Below the pieces are notes generated by a model, which saw nothing but the letters and a program-made list of their open reading frames with translations, was not told the origin of the DNA and did not search any database. A stretch of 64,000 nucleotides of DNA from Microlunatus soli (GTDB lineage Bacteria; Actinomycetota; Actinomycetes; Propionibacteriales; Propionibacteriaceae), in contig NZ_LT629772.1 in assembly GCF_900105385.1 (NCBI RefSeq), positions 4,836,001-4,900,000 of the forward strand. The letters are read 5' to 3'. The translations under genes were made by a program, and so were the position numbers. Positions 50,606-59,394 of this stretch are shown here, piece by piece (positions within the stretch are counted from its first letter, which is position 1; every line of letters starts with the position of its first letter).

Positions 50606-51640
50606 TCAGTTCGCTGTCAGGTCCTGCCGCCACAGCTCCAGGTCCTGCAGGACGGCCTGTGCGACCGGTAGTTCGCCGACTGCGGCAACGGCATGCTTGC
50701 GGGCCCCGTCGTCGTCCAGATCCCGGATCCAGCGGCCGGCGGACCAGGCAGGCTGGCGCGCGACCGCCAGCGGCAACGCCAACCGCTCGGCCCGCGACAA
50801 GGGTTCGGTCGTTGCCGCGTCGTAGCGGTCCAGAAGTTCGCGGACCATCCGGCGGTCGCCGGCGTCCGGTAGGCCGCGTCCCGGCTCCAGCAGGAAGAAC
50901 CAGATCGTCAACGCAAGATCATCGATCCGCCACCGTTCGGCCATGAAGTCGACGTCGATCACCGCGGCGAGTTGATCATCGGCAAACAACACGTTGTTGT
51001 CCCAGAAGTCGCCGTGCACGAGCTGTCGACGTTGAACGTCGGCCAGTTCGGACTCCAGCGCAGTGACCGTGTCGACATGTCGGACGACGGCGTCGGGATA
51101 GTCCCCGAGCATCGGGTCCTGCCAGGATCTCATCCGCTCGGCGCCCGCGCGGGTCAGCGCCGCCGCGTCGGCCGAGGACAGATGGTTGGCGTACGCGACG
51201 GTGTCGGCCGCCGCGGGCAGGTCGGCCGTGCGAAGTGAGTCATGGACACGCGCGAGGGCGCCGAAGCCGACGCGCAGCAGGTCGGGGGTGTTCATCCGGC
51301 GGTTCCAGGTGACAAACGGTTCGAGCTCGACCAGCCGGCCGTTGTCCACGGTGATCATTGTGTCGCCGGTCGGATCCGGTAGTGGTGTCACGGTCGGAAT
51401 GCCGGCCGCCGCGATCGCCCGGCGGGCGCCCTGCAACGCGGCCAGTCGCTCCGGTGTCGTCCAGTCCCGATGGATCCGCGCGACCCGCGCCGTCTCACCG
51501 AACTCGAGCAGCACGTTGGTGGTGAAGCTGCCGCCGAGATCCCGCCACCGGTCGGGACGACCGAGACCGTACCGGTGGCCGATCTCCACGGCAAGCTCCG
51601 CCGTCGGCAGACATCTCTCGTACGGGTCGTCGTCGATCAC
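50606..51640 (-). CDS. Aminoglycoside phosphotransferase-family kinase
   Basis: APH/choline-kinase-fold enzyme of 344 residues. Brenner motif LVHGDFWDNNVLF near residue 215 and metal motif AVIDVDFMAERW near residue 235. Start taken at GTG 51640 because TACCCT lies 7 bp before it; the open frame upstream is arginine-rich noise. Substrate unknown (small alcohol, sugar or antibiotic). Convergent with the exchanger gene, 9 bp apart. Confidence 0.88.
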   Translation of the reverse strand: MIDDDPYERCLPTAELAVEIGHRYGLGRPDRWRDLGGSFTTNVLLEFGETARVARIHRDWTTPERLAALQGARRAIAAAGIPTVTPLPDPTGDTMITVDNGRLVELEPFVTWNRRMNTPDLLRVGFGALARVHDSLRTADLPAAADTVAYANHLSSADAAALTRAGAERMRSWQDPMLGDYPDAVVRHVDTVTALESELADVQRRQLVHGDFWDNNVLFADDQLAAVIDVDFMAERWRIDDLALTIWFFLLEPGRGLPDAGDRRMVRELLDRYDAATTEPLSRAERLALPLAVARQPAWSAGRWIRDLDDDGARKHAVAAVGELPVAQAVLQDLELWRQDLTAN

Positions 51641-51647
51641 GGTGCCG

Positions 51648-51653
51648 AGGGTA
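51648..51653 (-). promoter_or_regulatory. -10 element of the APH gene
   Basis: TACCCT on the minus strand with 7 bp to GTG 51640; leaderless. Confidence 0.4.
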
Positions 51654-51696
51654 GGCGCCGGCAGCCGGCAGGCCAATCCGATTTCGGTGTACCGGT

Positions 51697-52083
51697 TCAG
51701 CGCGGCGCGCGGACGAGCCGGTCGATCAATTGTTCCAGCGTGGCTTGCGGATCGGAGGTCAGGCCGACGTGCACCGGCGAGGGTTGTACGACCGTGCTGC
51801 GTGGAGCGGTCAGCATGCCGAAGCGGGTGACCAGCCCGGAGTTCTCCCGATTGCTGCCGGTGCTCTGCTCGCACGCAGCGAGGACGGCGTCGACGGCTCG
51901 TTCGATGGTGGCGATGTCGGCTCCATGATCAAGAGCGCGGATCCGGTCCGGGTCGATCGCCGCGGCCGCACGGAGGAAGTCCAGCTGCTGGCAGTAGATG
52001 ATCACTCCGACGTTGACGAACTCACCACGTTCCACTCGAGGAACGGCACGCAGGATCGCGTAGCTGTAGGGATACAGGCTCAC
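51697..52083 (-). CDS. DUF3037 family protein
   Basis: Protein of 128 residues from GTG 52083, overlapping the HipA-like gene by four bases (GTGA). The pattern SYAILRAVPRVERGEFVNVGVIIYC (in parts) marks DUF3037. Function unknown. The DUF3037 gene next to a HipA-like kinase gene recurs in bacterial genomes. Confidence 0.88.
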   Translation of the reverse strand: MSLYPYSYAILRAVPRVERGEFVNVGVIIYCQQLDFLRAAAAIDPDRIRALDHGADIATIERAVDAVLAACEQSTGSNRENSGLVTRFGMLTAPRSTVVQPSPVHVGLTSDPQATLEQLIDRLVRAPR

Positions 52084-52871
52084 GGCAACCACTCCGTCGC
52101 GCTGTCCAGCCGGGCCAGCAGATAATCGCGGTAGGCGACCCGGGCCGCGTCGGCGTCGGCAGGAGCATTCGGATCGGGGCGGTCGGCGTCGGGGGAGAGC
52201 CAGGCGTCCGGGACCAGAGCGGTGATCGTGTCCAGCAGTTCACCGGTGATCACGGAACTGAGTTGATCATGGACGCTGCGCGGATCGCCGACGGCTGCCA
52301 ACACGTGGTCGTCGTAGCGGTAGGCCGAACGAGCGAAGCGCTGCGGGTCACCCCAGGCGTGATGGAAACGCAGGCAGGCGCCGTGATCGATCGCCCACAG
52401 ATCCCGATGCCACAGCAGCAGGTTGGTGTTCCGTGCGCTGCGGTCGACGTTGGCCACCAGGGCGTCCAGCCAGACGATCCGGGATGCTTCCTCGGCCGGC
52501 ACACTGATGCTGGCGTCGAAGCCGATGGAGCCGGGTAGATAGTCCACGGCGAGGTTGACCCCCGCGCTGGCCAGCACCAGCTCCTGCACCTCGAAATCGG
52601 GCTCGGATCGGCCGAGTTCGCCGGCGACCTCGATCAGGGCGAGGTCCGGCGTCCGGATCCCCACCGCACGGGCCAGCTCCCCGACGATGATCTCGGCCAC
52701 CAACGCCTTGGCGCCCTGGCCGGCGCCGGTGAACTTGACGACGTAGGTGCCGAGGTCGTCGGCCTCCATGATCGCCGGCAACGATCCACCCTCACGCAAC
52801 GGCGTCAGGTAGGTGATCGCGCGGACCGACGGCAGCAGCGACTGCACGGCAGGCACGGACGGTGAGCTCAC
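52080..52871 (-). CDS. HipA-like kinase-fold protein (HipA_2 type)
   Basis: Protein of 263 residues starting at GTG 52871. The kinase-like landmarks are YVVKFTGAGQGAKALVAEII (ATP-binding Lys region), VDRSARNTNLLLW (catalytic Asp and Asn) and AIDHGACLRFHH (metal-binding Asp). It lacks the N-terminal couple domain of E. coli HipA, and no HipB-like antitoxin is next to it. GTG 52871 has TAGGCT 6 bp upstream. It overlaps DUF3037, so they likely form one module. Confidence 0.85.
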   Translation of the reverse strand: MSSPSVPAVQSLLPSVRAITYLTPLREGGSLPAIMEADDLGTYVVKFTGAGQGAKALVAEIIVGELARAVGIRTPDLALIEVAGELGRSEPDFEVQELVLASAGVNLAVDYLPGSIGFDASISVPAEEASRIVWLDALVANVDRSARNTNLLLWHRDLWAIDHGACLRFHHAWGDPQRFARSAYRYDDHVLAAVGDPRSVHDQLSSVITGELLDTITALVPDAWLSPDADRPDPNAPADADAARVAYRDYLLARLDSATEWLP

Positions 52872-52877
52872 GGCCTC

Positions 52878-52883
52878 AGCCTA
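52878..52883 (-). promoter_or_regulatory. -10 element of the HipA-like/DUF3037 pair
   Basis: TAGGCT on the minus strand with 6 bp to GTG 52871; leaderless. Confidence 0.4.
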
Positions 52884-52915
52884 CGATGATCTTGAATCGA
52901 CACAGGAGTTGACCC

Positions 52916-54448
52916 GTGAGCAACCAGCCCTACGCCCCGAGTTCCCGTGCCTCCGGCAGCCGAGCCCGCAAGCATGATCGCCCCAATGTGATGCTGATCT
53001 GTGTTGATCAGATGCGTGGCGACGCGATGTCCGGCGCCGGGCACCCGATCGTCAAGACCCCACATCTGGATGAGATCGCCGGTCAGGGGACACGGTTCGC
53101 CCGGGCCTACTCGGCGACGCCGACCTGCGTCCCCGCGCGGGTGGCGCTGTTCACCGGCCAGTCCCCGGAACGGCACGGTCGCACCGGCTACCGGGACGGC
53201 ATCCCGTTCTCCGAGGCCCATCCGGTGACCTTGCAGGGCGTGCTGCGGGACAACGGCTACCAGACGCAGGCCATCGGCAAGATGCACGTCTTTCCCGAAC
53301 GCTCCCGCTGCGGCTTCGACGACGTCCGGCTGCACGACGGCTTCCTGCACTTCGGCCGCCGGGCCGGCGGCCGCCACCTGGAGGCGAACGACGACTATCT
53401 GACCTGGCTGCGCCGGCAGCCCGGGATGGACGCCCACGCCGACTACTTCGACGACGGCGTCGGCTGCAACTCGATGGTCTCCATCCCGTGGACCCGCGAC
53501 GAATACCTGCATCCGACCAACTGGGTGGTGCACGAAACCCTGGACTGGCTGCAACGCCGGGACCCCACCGTGCCGTTCTTCTCCTACGTGTCGTTCCATC
53601 GGCCGCACGCGCCGTTCAACCCGCCGCCGTGGGCCTTCGACCAGTACGTTCACGGTCCGCGGGTGGAGCCGCCGCGCGGCGACTGGATCGACGACTTCGC
53701 CGACTTCCGCCGGGACAACTATCACCAGACCGTGATGGGCCGGCTCGATCCCGAGTCCCATCACCGGACCACCAGCGGCTACTACGGATTGATCAGCCAC
53801 ATCGACCTGCAGATCAACCGGCTGATCGAAGGTTTGGCCGATCATGAACTTCTGGACGACACGATGATCATCTTCGTCTCCGATCATGGCGACATGATGG
53901 GTGATCACGACATGTACCGGAAGTCGGTGGGCTACGAAGGCAGTGCACACGTGCCGATGATCATCCGGCCGGCGCCACGCTTCAGCCCCGATGCGCCGAA
54001 GGGCCAGGTGATCACCGAAGTCACCGAGCTGCGCGACATCATGCCGACCGTGCTGGAGGCGGCCGCCGTGTCCGTCCCGGACGCCGTCGACGGGGCAAGT
54101 CTGTTGCCGTACGTCTCGGGCCGTCGCCCGGCCGACTGGCGCCGTGAGATCCACGGCGAACACACGCATTTTGCGCAGTCGCTGCAGTGGGTGACCGACG
54201 GCAAGCGGAAATACCTGTGGGCCTCGGAGAAGGGGATCGAGCAGTTCTTCGATCTCCAGGCCGATCCGCGGGAGCTGCACAACCTGATCGACGATCCGTC
54301 CCGGGCGGCGGAGATCGCCGACTGGCGCGGTCGGCTGATCGATTATCTCGACGGACGCGAGGAAGGCTTCGTTCGCGACGGCGAACTGGTTGTCGGCCGA
54401 CCGGTGCAGACCGAACGGTCCGACATCACAGCGCTGATCGGTGGGTGA
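52916..54448 (+). CDS. Sulfatase (CxPxR formylglycine type)
   Basis: Sulfatase of 510 residues beginning at GTG 52916 (AGGAG 8 bp upstream). PNVMLICVDQMRGDAMSG begins the alkaline-phosphatase-type fold, and the modifiable cysteine is Cys71 in TCVPARVALFTG, i.e. CxPAR rather than the commoner CxPSR. FVSDHGDMMGDH near residue 325 binds metal. No signal peptide. Upstream of a GH43 glycosidase, consistent with desulfating a sugar substrate; heparan- or choline-sulfatase-like relatives exist but the substrate is unclear. Confidence 0.92.
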   Translation: MSNQPYAPSSRASGSRARKHDRPNVMLICVDQMRGDAMSGAGHPIVKTPHLDEIAGQGTRFARAYSATPTCVPARVALFTGQSPERHGRTGYRDGIPFSEAHPVTLQGVLRDNGYQTQAIGKMHVFPERSRCGFDDVRLHDGFLHFGRRAGGRHLEANDDYLTWLRRQPGMDAHADYFDDGVGCNSMVSIPWTRDEYLHPTNWVVHETLDWLQRRDPTVPFFSYVSFHRPHAPFNPPPWAFDQYVHGPRVEPPRGDWIDDFADFRRDNYHQTVMGRLDPESHHRTTSGYYGLISHIDLQINRLIEGLADHELLDDTMIIFVSDHGDMMGDHDMYRKSVGYEGSAHVPMIIRPAPRFSPDAPKGQVITEVTELRDIMPTVLEAAAVSVPDAVDGASLLPYVSGRRPADWRREIHGEHTHFAQSLQWVTDGKRKYLWASEKGIEQFFDLQADPRELHNLIDDPSRAAEIADWRGRLIDYLDGREEGFVRDGELVVGRPVQTERSDITALIGG

Positions 54449-54473
54449 CCAACCGGCGACGTCGGGCCTTGCC

Positions 54474-54484
54474 AGAGCGCTTTA
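54474..54484. promoter_or_regulatory. Possible LacI-type operator before GH43
   Basis: The centre AGCGCT (54476-54481) in AGAGCGCTTTA resembles the core of LacI/GalR operators, in the 92-bp spacer before the GH43 gene. Confidence 0.3.
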
Positions 54485-54540
54485 CAACGTGAGAAGGTCT
54501 CTCTGCGCGTACCCCTCTCGATGCCTTCACAGGAGAAGAC

Positions 54541-55563
54541 ATGACGCATGTACCCCCGTCCCGTCCGGCCCACCCGATCAGCCGAAGGGCGGTGCTGGGA
54601 GTCACCGGTGGCGCGCTGGCGTTCACCGCACTCGGCGGCTCGGTGCACGCAGCCGCCGCAGCCGGCTATCAGAATCCGGTCGAGCCGACCAACCATCCCG
54701 ACCCGGCGGTGCTGTACGCCGACGGCGCGTTCTACCTCTACTCGACTGCCGGCAGCATGGGCGCGATGCCGGTGCTGACCTCACCAGACCTGATCAACTG
54801 GACCGAGGTCGGCAACGGGATGCCGGTGATCGCCTCCTGGTCGGTGCCGGGGCGGCACTGGGCGCCCGAGGTGATCGAGGTGAACGGCGGCTATCACTCC
54901 TACTACACCGCCCGTCGCGGAGATCTTGATCAACAGGCGGTGTCGGTGTCGGTCGCCGACTCGCCGAGCGGGCCGTTCGTCGACGAGCGGACCGAGCCGC
55001 TGGTCGCACAGACCGATGAGGGCGGCAGCATCGATGCCTCGCCGTTCCGCGACGCCGACGGATCGCTGTGGCTGCTGTGGAAGAACGACGGCAACGCCAA
55101 AGGGCTGCCGTCCTACATCTACCTGCAACGGCTGACCGACGACGGTCTGCAGTTGCAGGGTGAGCCGCAGCGGATCATCGGGATGGACCGGCCGTACGAG
55201 AAGTACACCATCGAGGGCGCGTCGGTGGTGATCGTCGACGGCGTCTACTACTGCCTCTACTCGACCGGCGAATACTGGAACGAGAGCTACGGCGTCTGCT
55301 GGGCGTCGGCACCGAGCATCACCGGTCCATGGACCAAGGGCGGCGACGGGCCGATCCTCATCGCCAACGACGTCGCCTCCGGTCCCGGACACGGGATGCC
55401 GATCAAGGTCGGTCCGCACTGGTGGTACGTCTACCACGCCTGGCAGCCCAGCGGTGAGCCGTCCGGCCGGCTGGTCTGGCTGTCCCGGCTGAAGTTCACC
55501 GACGACGGCCCGGTGATCGACGGGCCGACGGTGCAGAACCCGCTCACACCCAAAGCGCGGTAA
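54541..55563 (+). CDS. Glycoside hydrolase family 43-like enzyme, Tat-exported
   Basis: Secreted beta-propeller glycosidase of 340 residues (arabinofuranosidase/xylosidase type). ISRRAVLG at residues 13-20 and a hydrophobic core ending in HAAAAA give a twin-arginine signal without lipobox. The GH43 triad is placed as Asp54 (NHPDPAVLYA, base), Asp165 (GSIDASPFR) and Glu225 (YTIEGASVV, acid). ATG 54541 has AGGAG upstream. The stop lies in the first copy of a 17-bp tandem repeat. With the preceding sulfatase it suggests use of a decorated plant or algal polysaccharide. Confidence 0.92.
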   Translation: MTHVPPSRPAHPISRRAVLGVTGGALAFTALGGSVHAAAAAGYQNPVEPTNHPDPAVLYADGAFYLYSTAGSMGAMPVLTSPDLINWTEVGNGMPVIASWSVPGRHWAPEVIEVNGGYHSYYTARRGDLDQQAVSVSVADSPSGPFVDERTEPLVAQTDEGGSIDASPFRDADGSLWLLWKNDGNAKGLPSYIYLQRLTDDGLQLQGEPQRIIGMDRPYEKYTIEGASVVIVDGVYYCLYSTGEYWNESYGVCWASAPSITGPWTKGGDGPILIANDVASGPGHGMPIKVGPHWWYVYHAWQPSGEPSGRLVWLSRLKFTDDGPVIDGPTVQNPLTPKAR

Positions 55564-55616
55564 GGCCCAAAGCGCGGTCAGGCCCAAAGCGCGGGAAGGC
55601 CCAAAGCGCGGTCAGG
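55549..55616. repeat. Four 17-bp tandem repeats
   Basis: Exactly four head-to-tail copies of CCCAAAGCGCGGTMAGG (55549-55565, 55566-55582, 55583-55599, 55600-55616) differing only at positions 13 and 14. Copy 1 encodes the last residues and stop of the GH43 protein; copy 4 ends 2 bp before the ABC exporter's stop. They fill the junction between two convergent genes. Confidence 0.9.
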
Positions 55617-55617
55617 C

Positions 55618-58600
55618 TCAGCCCGCCAGATGGCCCCAGGCCGGCGACAGTGCCGCCCAGGTCCCGGTCGCGACCGCACGACCGTCGACCAGGACGACCA
55701 CCCGGTCGGCCTGGGCCAACGCCGCCCGCTTCGAGGTGGCCCCGATGACGGTGGCGTGCCGCTGCCGCAACGCGGTCCACAACTCGATCTCGGTGCTGGC
55801 GTCGAGCGCACTGGACACGTCGTCGGCGAGCAGCAACTCCGCGTCGGTGGCCAACGCCCGGGCCAGCGCGACCCGCTGCACCTGGCCACCGGACAGCCGG
55901 ACACCGCGGTGCCCGACGAGGGCGTCCCGGCCGCCGGCGTCGGCGACGTCGGAGCTCAGCCGGGCATCAGCGACCGGAGCATCGAAGGCTCGCTCGTGGC
56001 CGAGCCGGACGTTGTCGGCAAAGGTGCCGGACAGCACCCGCGGGACCTGGGCGACGTAGCCGACCTGACCCGGCCGGAGGAAGATCTGGGCATCCTCGAC
56101 CGGTCGACCGTTCCAGCGGATCTGGCCGCGATGCTCGATCAGCCCGGCCAGCGCCGACAGCAGGCTCGACTTGCCGGATCCGACCTGCCCGACCAGCAGC
56201 ACCAACTCGCCGGACCGGACCGTCAGGTCGACACCGGTGACGCCGATCGTCCCGTCGTCGTGGATCGCGGCGAAGTCGGTCAGCGAGATCTCGTCCAGCC
56301 GCACCCGCTCGGTCGCGACCGGCTGCGGTGCCGTCCCGGCGACCAGATCGACGCCGGGCGGCAGATCCATCAGGTCACCGCCGCCGGCGAACCGGCTGGT
56401 CTCCCGCTGCCAGGCCCTGGTCCCGGGTGCCTCGGTGACCACCGAGCCCGCGACCCGACCGAACCAGTCGAACCCGTTGACCGCGTTGGCCACCAGCAGC
56501 GCGGTCGCCAGTCCCCAGACGTCGCCCATGTAGGCCGCCCAGGCGGCGACCACGCCGACCTGCACCATGACGACCGGCACGCCGTCCAGGAACGCCTGGA
56601 CCCGGTGCTCCTGCACCGCGGCCTCGACCCGACCGCCGTCCACCCGCCGGAGGTGATCGTGCACCTGCGGGGTCGCCGCGGCGAGCTTGACCGTCCGAGC
56701 CGATTCCAGGGCCGACACCAGGGCCCGGCCGAACCGCGCCCGCGCCGCCGAAGCGGCCGCTGCGGACCGGCCCGCGATCGGCCGACCGAGGGTCGAGGCC
56801 AGCGCGGAGGCCACCATCACCGCCAGCAGCACCGCGCCGGCCAGCAGCGTGCCGCCCAGCAGGGCGGTGACGACGGCGATCACCAGACCGTTGATGAAGT
56901 CGACCCAGCGGTCGCCGTAGCGGGCGTACCGGTCGGCGTCCATCGAACGAGCGACCACCTCACCGGGCGGAGTCCGGGGCAGCCGGCGCTGCCTGGTCTG
57001 GCCGTACAGCACCGCCATCCGGGCCCGCAGCATCACCTCGATCCACCAGCGCGGATACAGCCAGACCGCGACCGCCAGCATCACCGGAGCCGCCAGCAGG
57101 CTGCCGACCAGCGCGATCACCAGCCACAACGGGCTGCCGGTGTGCTCCAGGGACTCCACGATCCGGCCCCAGATCAGACCGGTGACCGCACCCTGGGCAC
57201 CGGTCATCGCGGCCAGCAGGAACAGCACCGCGCCCAGGACGCCCCACTCCGGCCGGATCAGCAACGCGTGCGCGATGCCGCGAGCCAGGCTCGGACCGGT
57301 GCCGACCTCGGCCAGCGCGGGCGGCGGGCCCGTACGGCGTCGGCCACCGACTCCGGCCCCGACCTGATCCAGCGTCGCGTGATCCAACGTCGCATGATCC
57401 GCCGGCGGCGCCTCCTCCGCCGGCTGCTCGTCGATGGTGCCGGCCTCGCGGCTCGCCTGCAGCAGGTCGCGGAACGGTCCGGGCACACTCGCCAACTCCG
57501 CCCGCGCACCCTGCTGGATCACCCGGCCGTGATCAAGCACCGCCACCAGCGGAGCGCGATTGATCGTCGACAACCGGTGCGCGATCAGTACCCCGGTCCG
57601 GCCGGACAGCAACCGGTCGGAGGCGGCGACGACAAGCCGTTCGGTGAGCGGATCCATCCGCGCCGTGGCCTCGTCCAGGATCACCACCCGGACGTTGCGG
57701 ACCAGCAGTCGGGCGAAGGCGACCAGTTGCTCCTCACCGGCCGACAGCGACGTGCCACCGGGGCCGAGCAGGGTGTCGATGCCGTCCGGCAGTCCGGCGA
57801 CCCAGGTGGTCAGACCGAGTTCGACGACGGCGTCGTCGATCACCGACCGGGGGAGTTCGTCGTCGAACAGGGCGATGTTGTCGGCCAGCGTCCCGGCCAG
57901 GATCTCCGTCTTCTGGGTGACCACGCCGACAGCGCCGCGCAGCCGTTGCAGATCGAGGTCACCGACGTCGCGGCCGCCGAGGAACACCGTGCCCGGCGGC
58001 GGCTCGACCGCGCGCGAGATCAGCGCGGCCAACGTCGACTTGCCCGATCCGGTGCGTCCGACCAGCGCGATCGTCTGACCGGCCGGAACCCGCAGATCGA
58101 CCTGCTGCAAGGCAAAGCTGCCCTCTGCGTAGGAGAAGTCGAGGTCACGGATCTCCAGCCCGATCGCGTCGTCAGGCAGGTCGAGACCACCCTCCGGCTC
58201 CGGTTCGGCGGACAGCATCTGACGCAGCCGGATGACGGCGCCGAGACCGGCCTGCAGGTCGGGCAGGTGATTGGCCAGCATCGCGATCTGGCCGACGAAG
58301 GTCGAGGTGACCAGGAACAGCGTCACCAGCCGGGCGACCGAGATGTCGCCACTGGCGGCCAACGCCACACCGACGATCCCGATCGCGGCCAGCAAGGAAT
58401 GCAGCAGCAGCCCGGCACGTCGGCCGAGCCGGCTCTCGATGTCGACGACAGCACCGAACTTCTGGTGCACTGTCGCGGAGAGTTGGGCCACTCGGGCGAT
58501 CACGTGCGCCTGCCCCAGGCTGGTCCGCAGGTCGTCGCGGCCGGCGATGCCCTCCTCGAGCACCGCGGCGTGATCGGTCCAGGCCATCTCCTCCACGACC

Positions 58601-59184
58601 TTGCGCCGGGCGATCTCGCCCAACAGCTTGCGGATCGCCAGCCAGGTCACCGCCGCCAGGATCGGGAACAGGATGAATGACGGCCACCAGGTGACGCCGG
58701 CGACGATCCACATCGGGATCGTCCCGAAGATGCTGCGGAACAGCATCCACAGCTGCCAGCGCAGCAGGTTGCCGACCTCGTGGGAATCGTCGTCGACCCG
58801 GTCCAGGATCTCCCCGACGGCCTGCTCGTTGAGCACGGCCAGCGGCTGCCGCAGCGCGGCTCGCAGCACGTCACCGCGGAGCTTGCCCTCGGCCCGGTCG
58901 GCGACGCCGACCCAGGCGATCTTGCCGGCCGAATCGATCACCGCGGCACCGACGACGCAGATCGCCAGCAGGCCGATCAGCGCCCAGCTCGGACGCTCGG
59001 CCAACCGGCCCGCGACGACGGTGCCCAGGGTGGCGGCGACCGCCGCGACGGCGGCGGCGGTCAGCGCGACCACCGAGACCGGCCCGCGCAGGCGCCGCCA
59101 ATCCACCCGACGGCTCGGATCATCCGGCGGGCGTGGCATCGTTGCTCCCGGAGCAGGGGAGCGGGGAGCAAGCGTCTCGGTCAT
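55618..59184 (-). CDS. Fused two-half ABC exporter with one degenerate ATP site
   Basis: Single chain of 1188 residues with the order TMD1 (about 30-330), NBD1 (340-580), linker with DHATL repeats (590-615), TMD2 (630-920), NBD2 (960-1188). NBD1 has Walker A GRTGSGKST (376), catalytic Glu505, His536, but the signature is LSAGE (480). NBD2 has LSGGQ (1097) but Asp1122 in place of the catalytic Glu and Ser1151 at the switch-His position. So the site formed by NBD1 Walker and NBD2 signature is intact and the other degenerate, as in heterodimeric exporters. ATG 59184 follows TAATCT by 8 bp. Substrate unknown. Confidence 0.93.
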   Translation of the reverse strand: MTETLAPRSPAPGATMPRPPDDPSRRVDWRRLRGPVSVVALTAAAVAAVAATLGTVVAGRLAERPSWALIGLLAICVVGAAVIDSAGKIAWVGVADRAEGKLRGDVLRAALRQPLAVLNEQAVGEILDRVDDDSHEVGNLLRWQLWMLFRSIFGTIPMWIVAGVTWWPSFILFPILAAVTWLAIRKLLGEIARRKVVEEMAWTDHAAVLEEGIAGRDDLRTSLGQAHVIARVAQLSATVHQKFGAVVDIESRLGRRAGLLLHSLLAAIGIVGVALAASGDISVARLVTLFLVTSTFVGQIAMLANHLPDLQAGLGAVIRLRQMLSAEPEPEGGLDLPDDAIGLEIRDLDFSYAEGSFALQQVDLRVPAGQTIALVGRTGSGKSTLAALISRAVEPPPGTVFLGGRDVGDLDLQRLRGAVGVVTQKTEILAGTLADNIALFDDELPRSVIDDAVVELGLTTWVAGLPDGIDTLLGPGGTSLSAGEEQLVAFARLLVRNVRVVILDEATARMDPLTERLVVAASDRLLSGRTGVLIAHRLSTINRAPLVAVLDHGRVIQQGARAELASVPGPFRDLLQASREAGTIDEQPAEEAPPADHATLDHATLDQVGAGVGGRRRTGPPPALAEVGTGPSLARGIAHALLIRPEWGVLGAVLFLLAAMTGAQGAVTGLIWGRIVESLEHTGSPLWLVIALVGSLLAAPVMLAVAVWLYPRWWIEVMLRARMAVLYGQTRQRRLPRTPPGEVVARSMDADRYARYGDRWVDFINGLVIAVVTALLGGTLLAGAVLLAVMVASALASTLGRPIAGRSAAAASAARARFGRALVSALESARTVKLAAATPQVHDHLRRVDGGRVEAAVQEHRVQAFLDGVPVVMVQVGVVAAWAAYMGDVWGLATALLVANAVNGFDWFGRVAGSVVTEAPGTRAWQRETSRFAGGGDLMDLPPGVDLVAGTAPQPVATERVRLDEISLTDFAAIHDDGTIGVTGVDLTVRSGELVLLVGQVGSGKSSLLSALAGLIEHRGQIRWNGRPVEDAQIFLRPGQVGYVAQVPRVLSGTFADNVRLGHERAFDAPVADARLSSDVADAGGRDALVGHRGVRLSGGQVQRVALARALATDAELLLADDVSSALDASTEIELWTALRQRHATVIGATSKRAALAQADRVVVLVDGRAVATGTWAALSPAWGHLAG

Positions 59185-59192
59185 CACCGTTG

Positions 59193-59198
59193 AGATTA
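59193..59198 (-). promoter_or_regulatory. -10 element of the ABC exporter gene
   Basis: TAATCT on the minus strand with 8 bp to ATG 59184; leaderless. Confidence 0.4.
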
Positions 59199-59292
59199 GG
59201 CGTTGCCGCTGACAGGATCCTCCGGTTTTCCCATCCCTCGTCCGGCGGTCCGATCGGCCTCGGTTTGACCCCTTGGCGGCCGCCGCGTAATC

Positions 59293-59321
59293 TTGACCCT
59301 CGGTGTGCTCACGTTCATAGC
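59293..59321 (+). promoter_or_regulatory. Probable promoter of rplU-rpmA
   Basis: TTGACC (59293-59298), 17 bp, CATAGC (59316-59321). The -35 is strong, the -10 weak; a second TTGACC occurs at 59265-59270. Transcription would begin about 67 bp before rplU. Confidence 0.4.
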
Positions 59322-59394
59322 TGCGCACCGATTCCCGCGGTGACGTCAGTGTTTGTCACCCGAGCCCGAGAACAGCGAAGAGAGTAGGTCAGGC

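Noticed and set aside
52080-52871. Classical HipBA toxin-antitoxin system
   Set aside because: No HipB-like DNA-binding antitoxin gene is adjacent and the HipA couple domain is missing; kept only as a HipA-like/DUF3037 module.
55549-55616. CRISPR array
   Set aside because: The repeats are contiguous without spacers and no cas gene is present.
55630-58680. A 1016-residue plus-strand frame opposite the ABC exporter
   Set aside because: Shadow; the minus strand encodes two complete NBDs.
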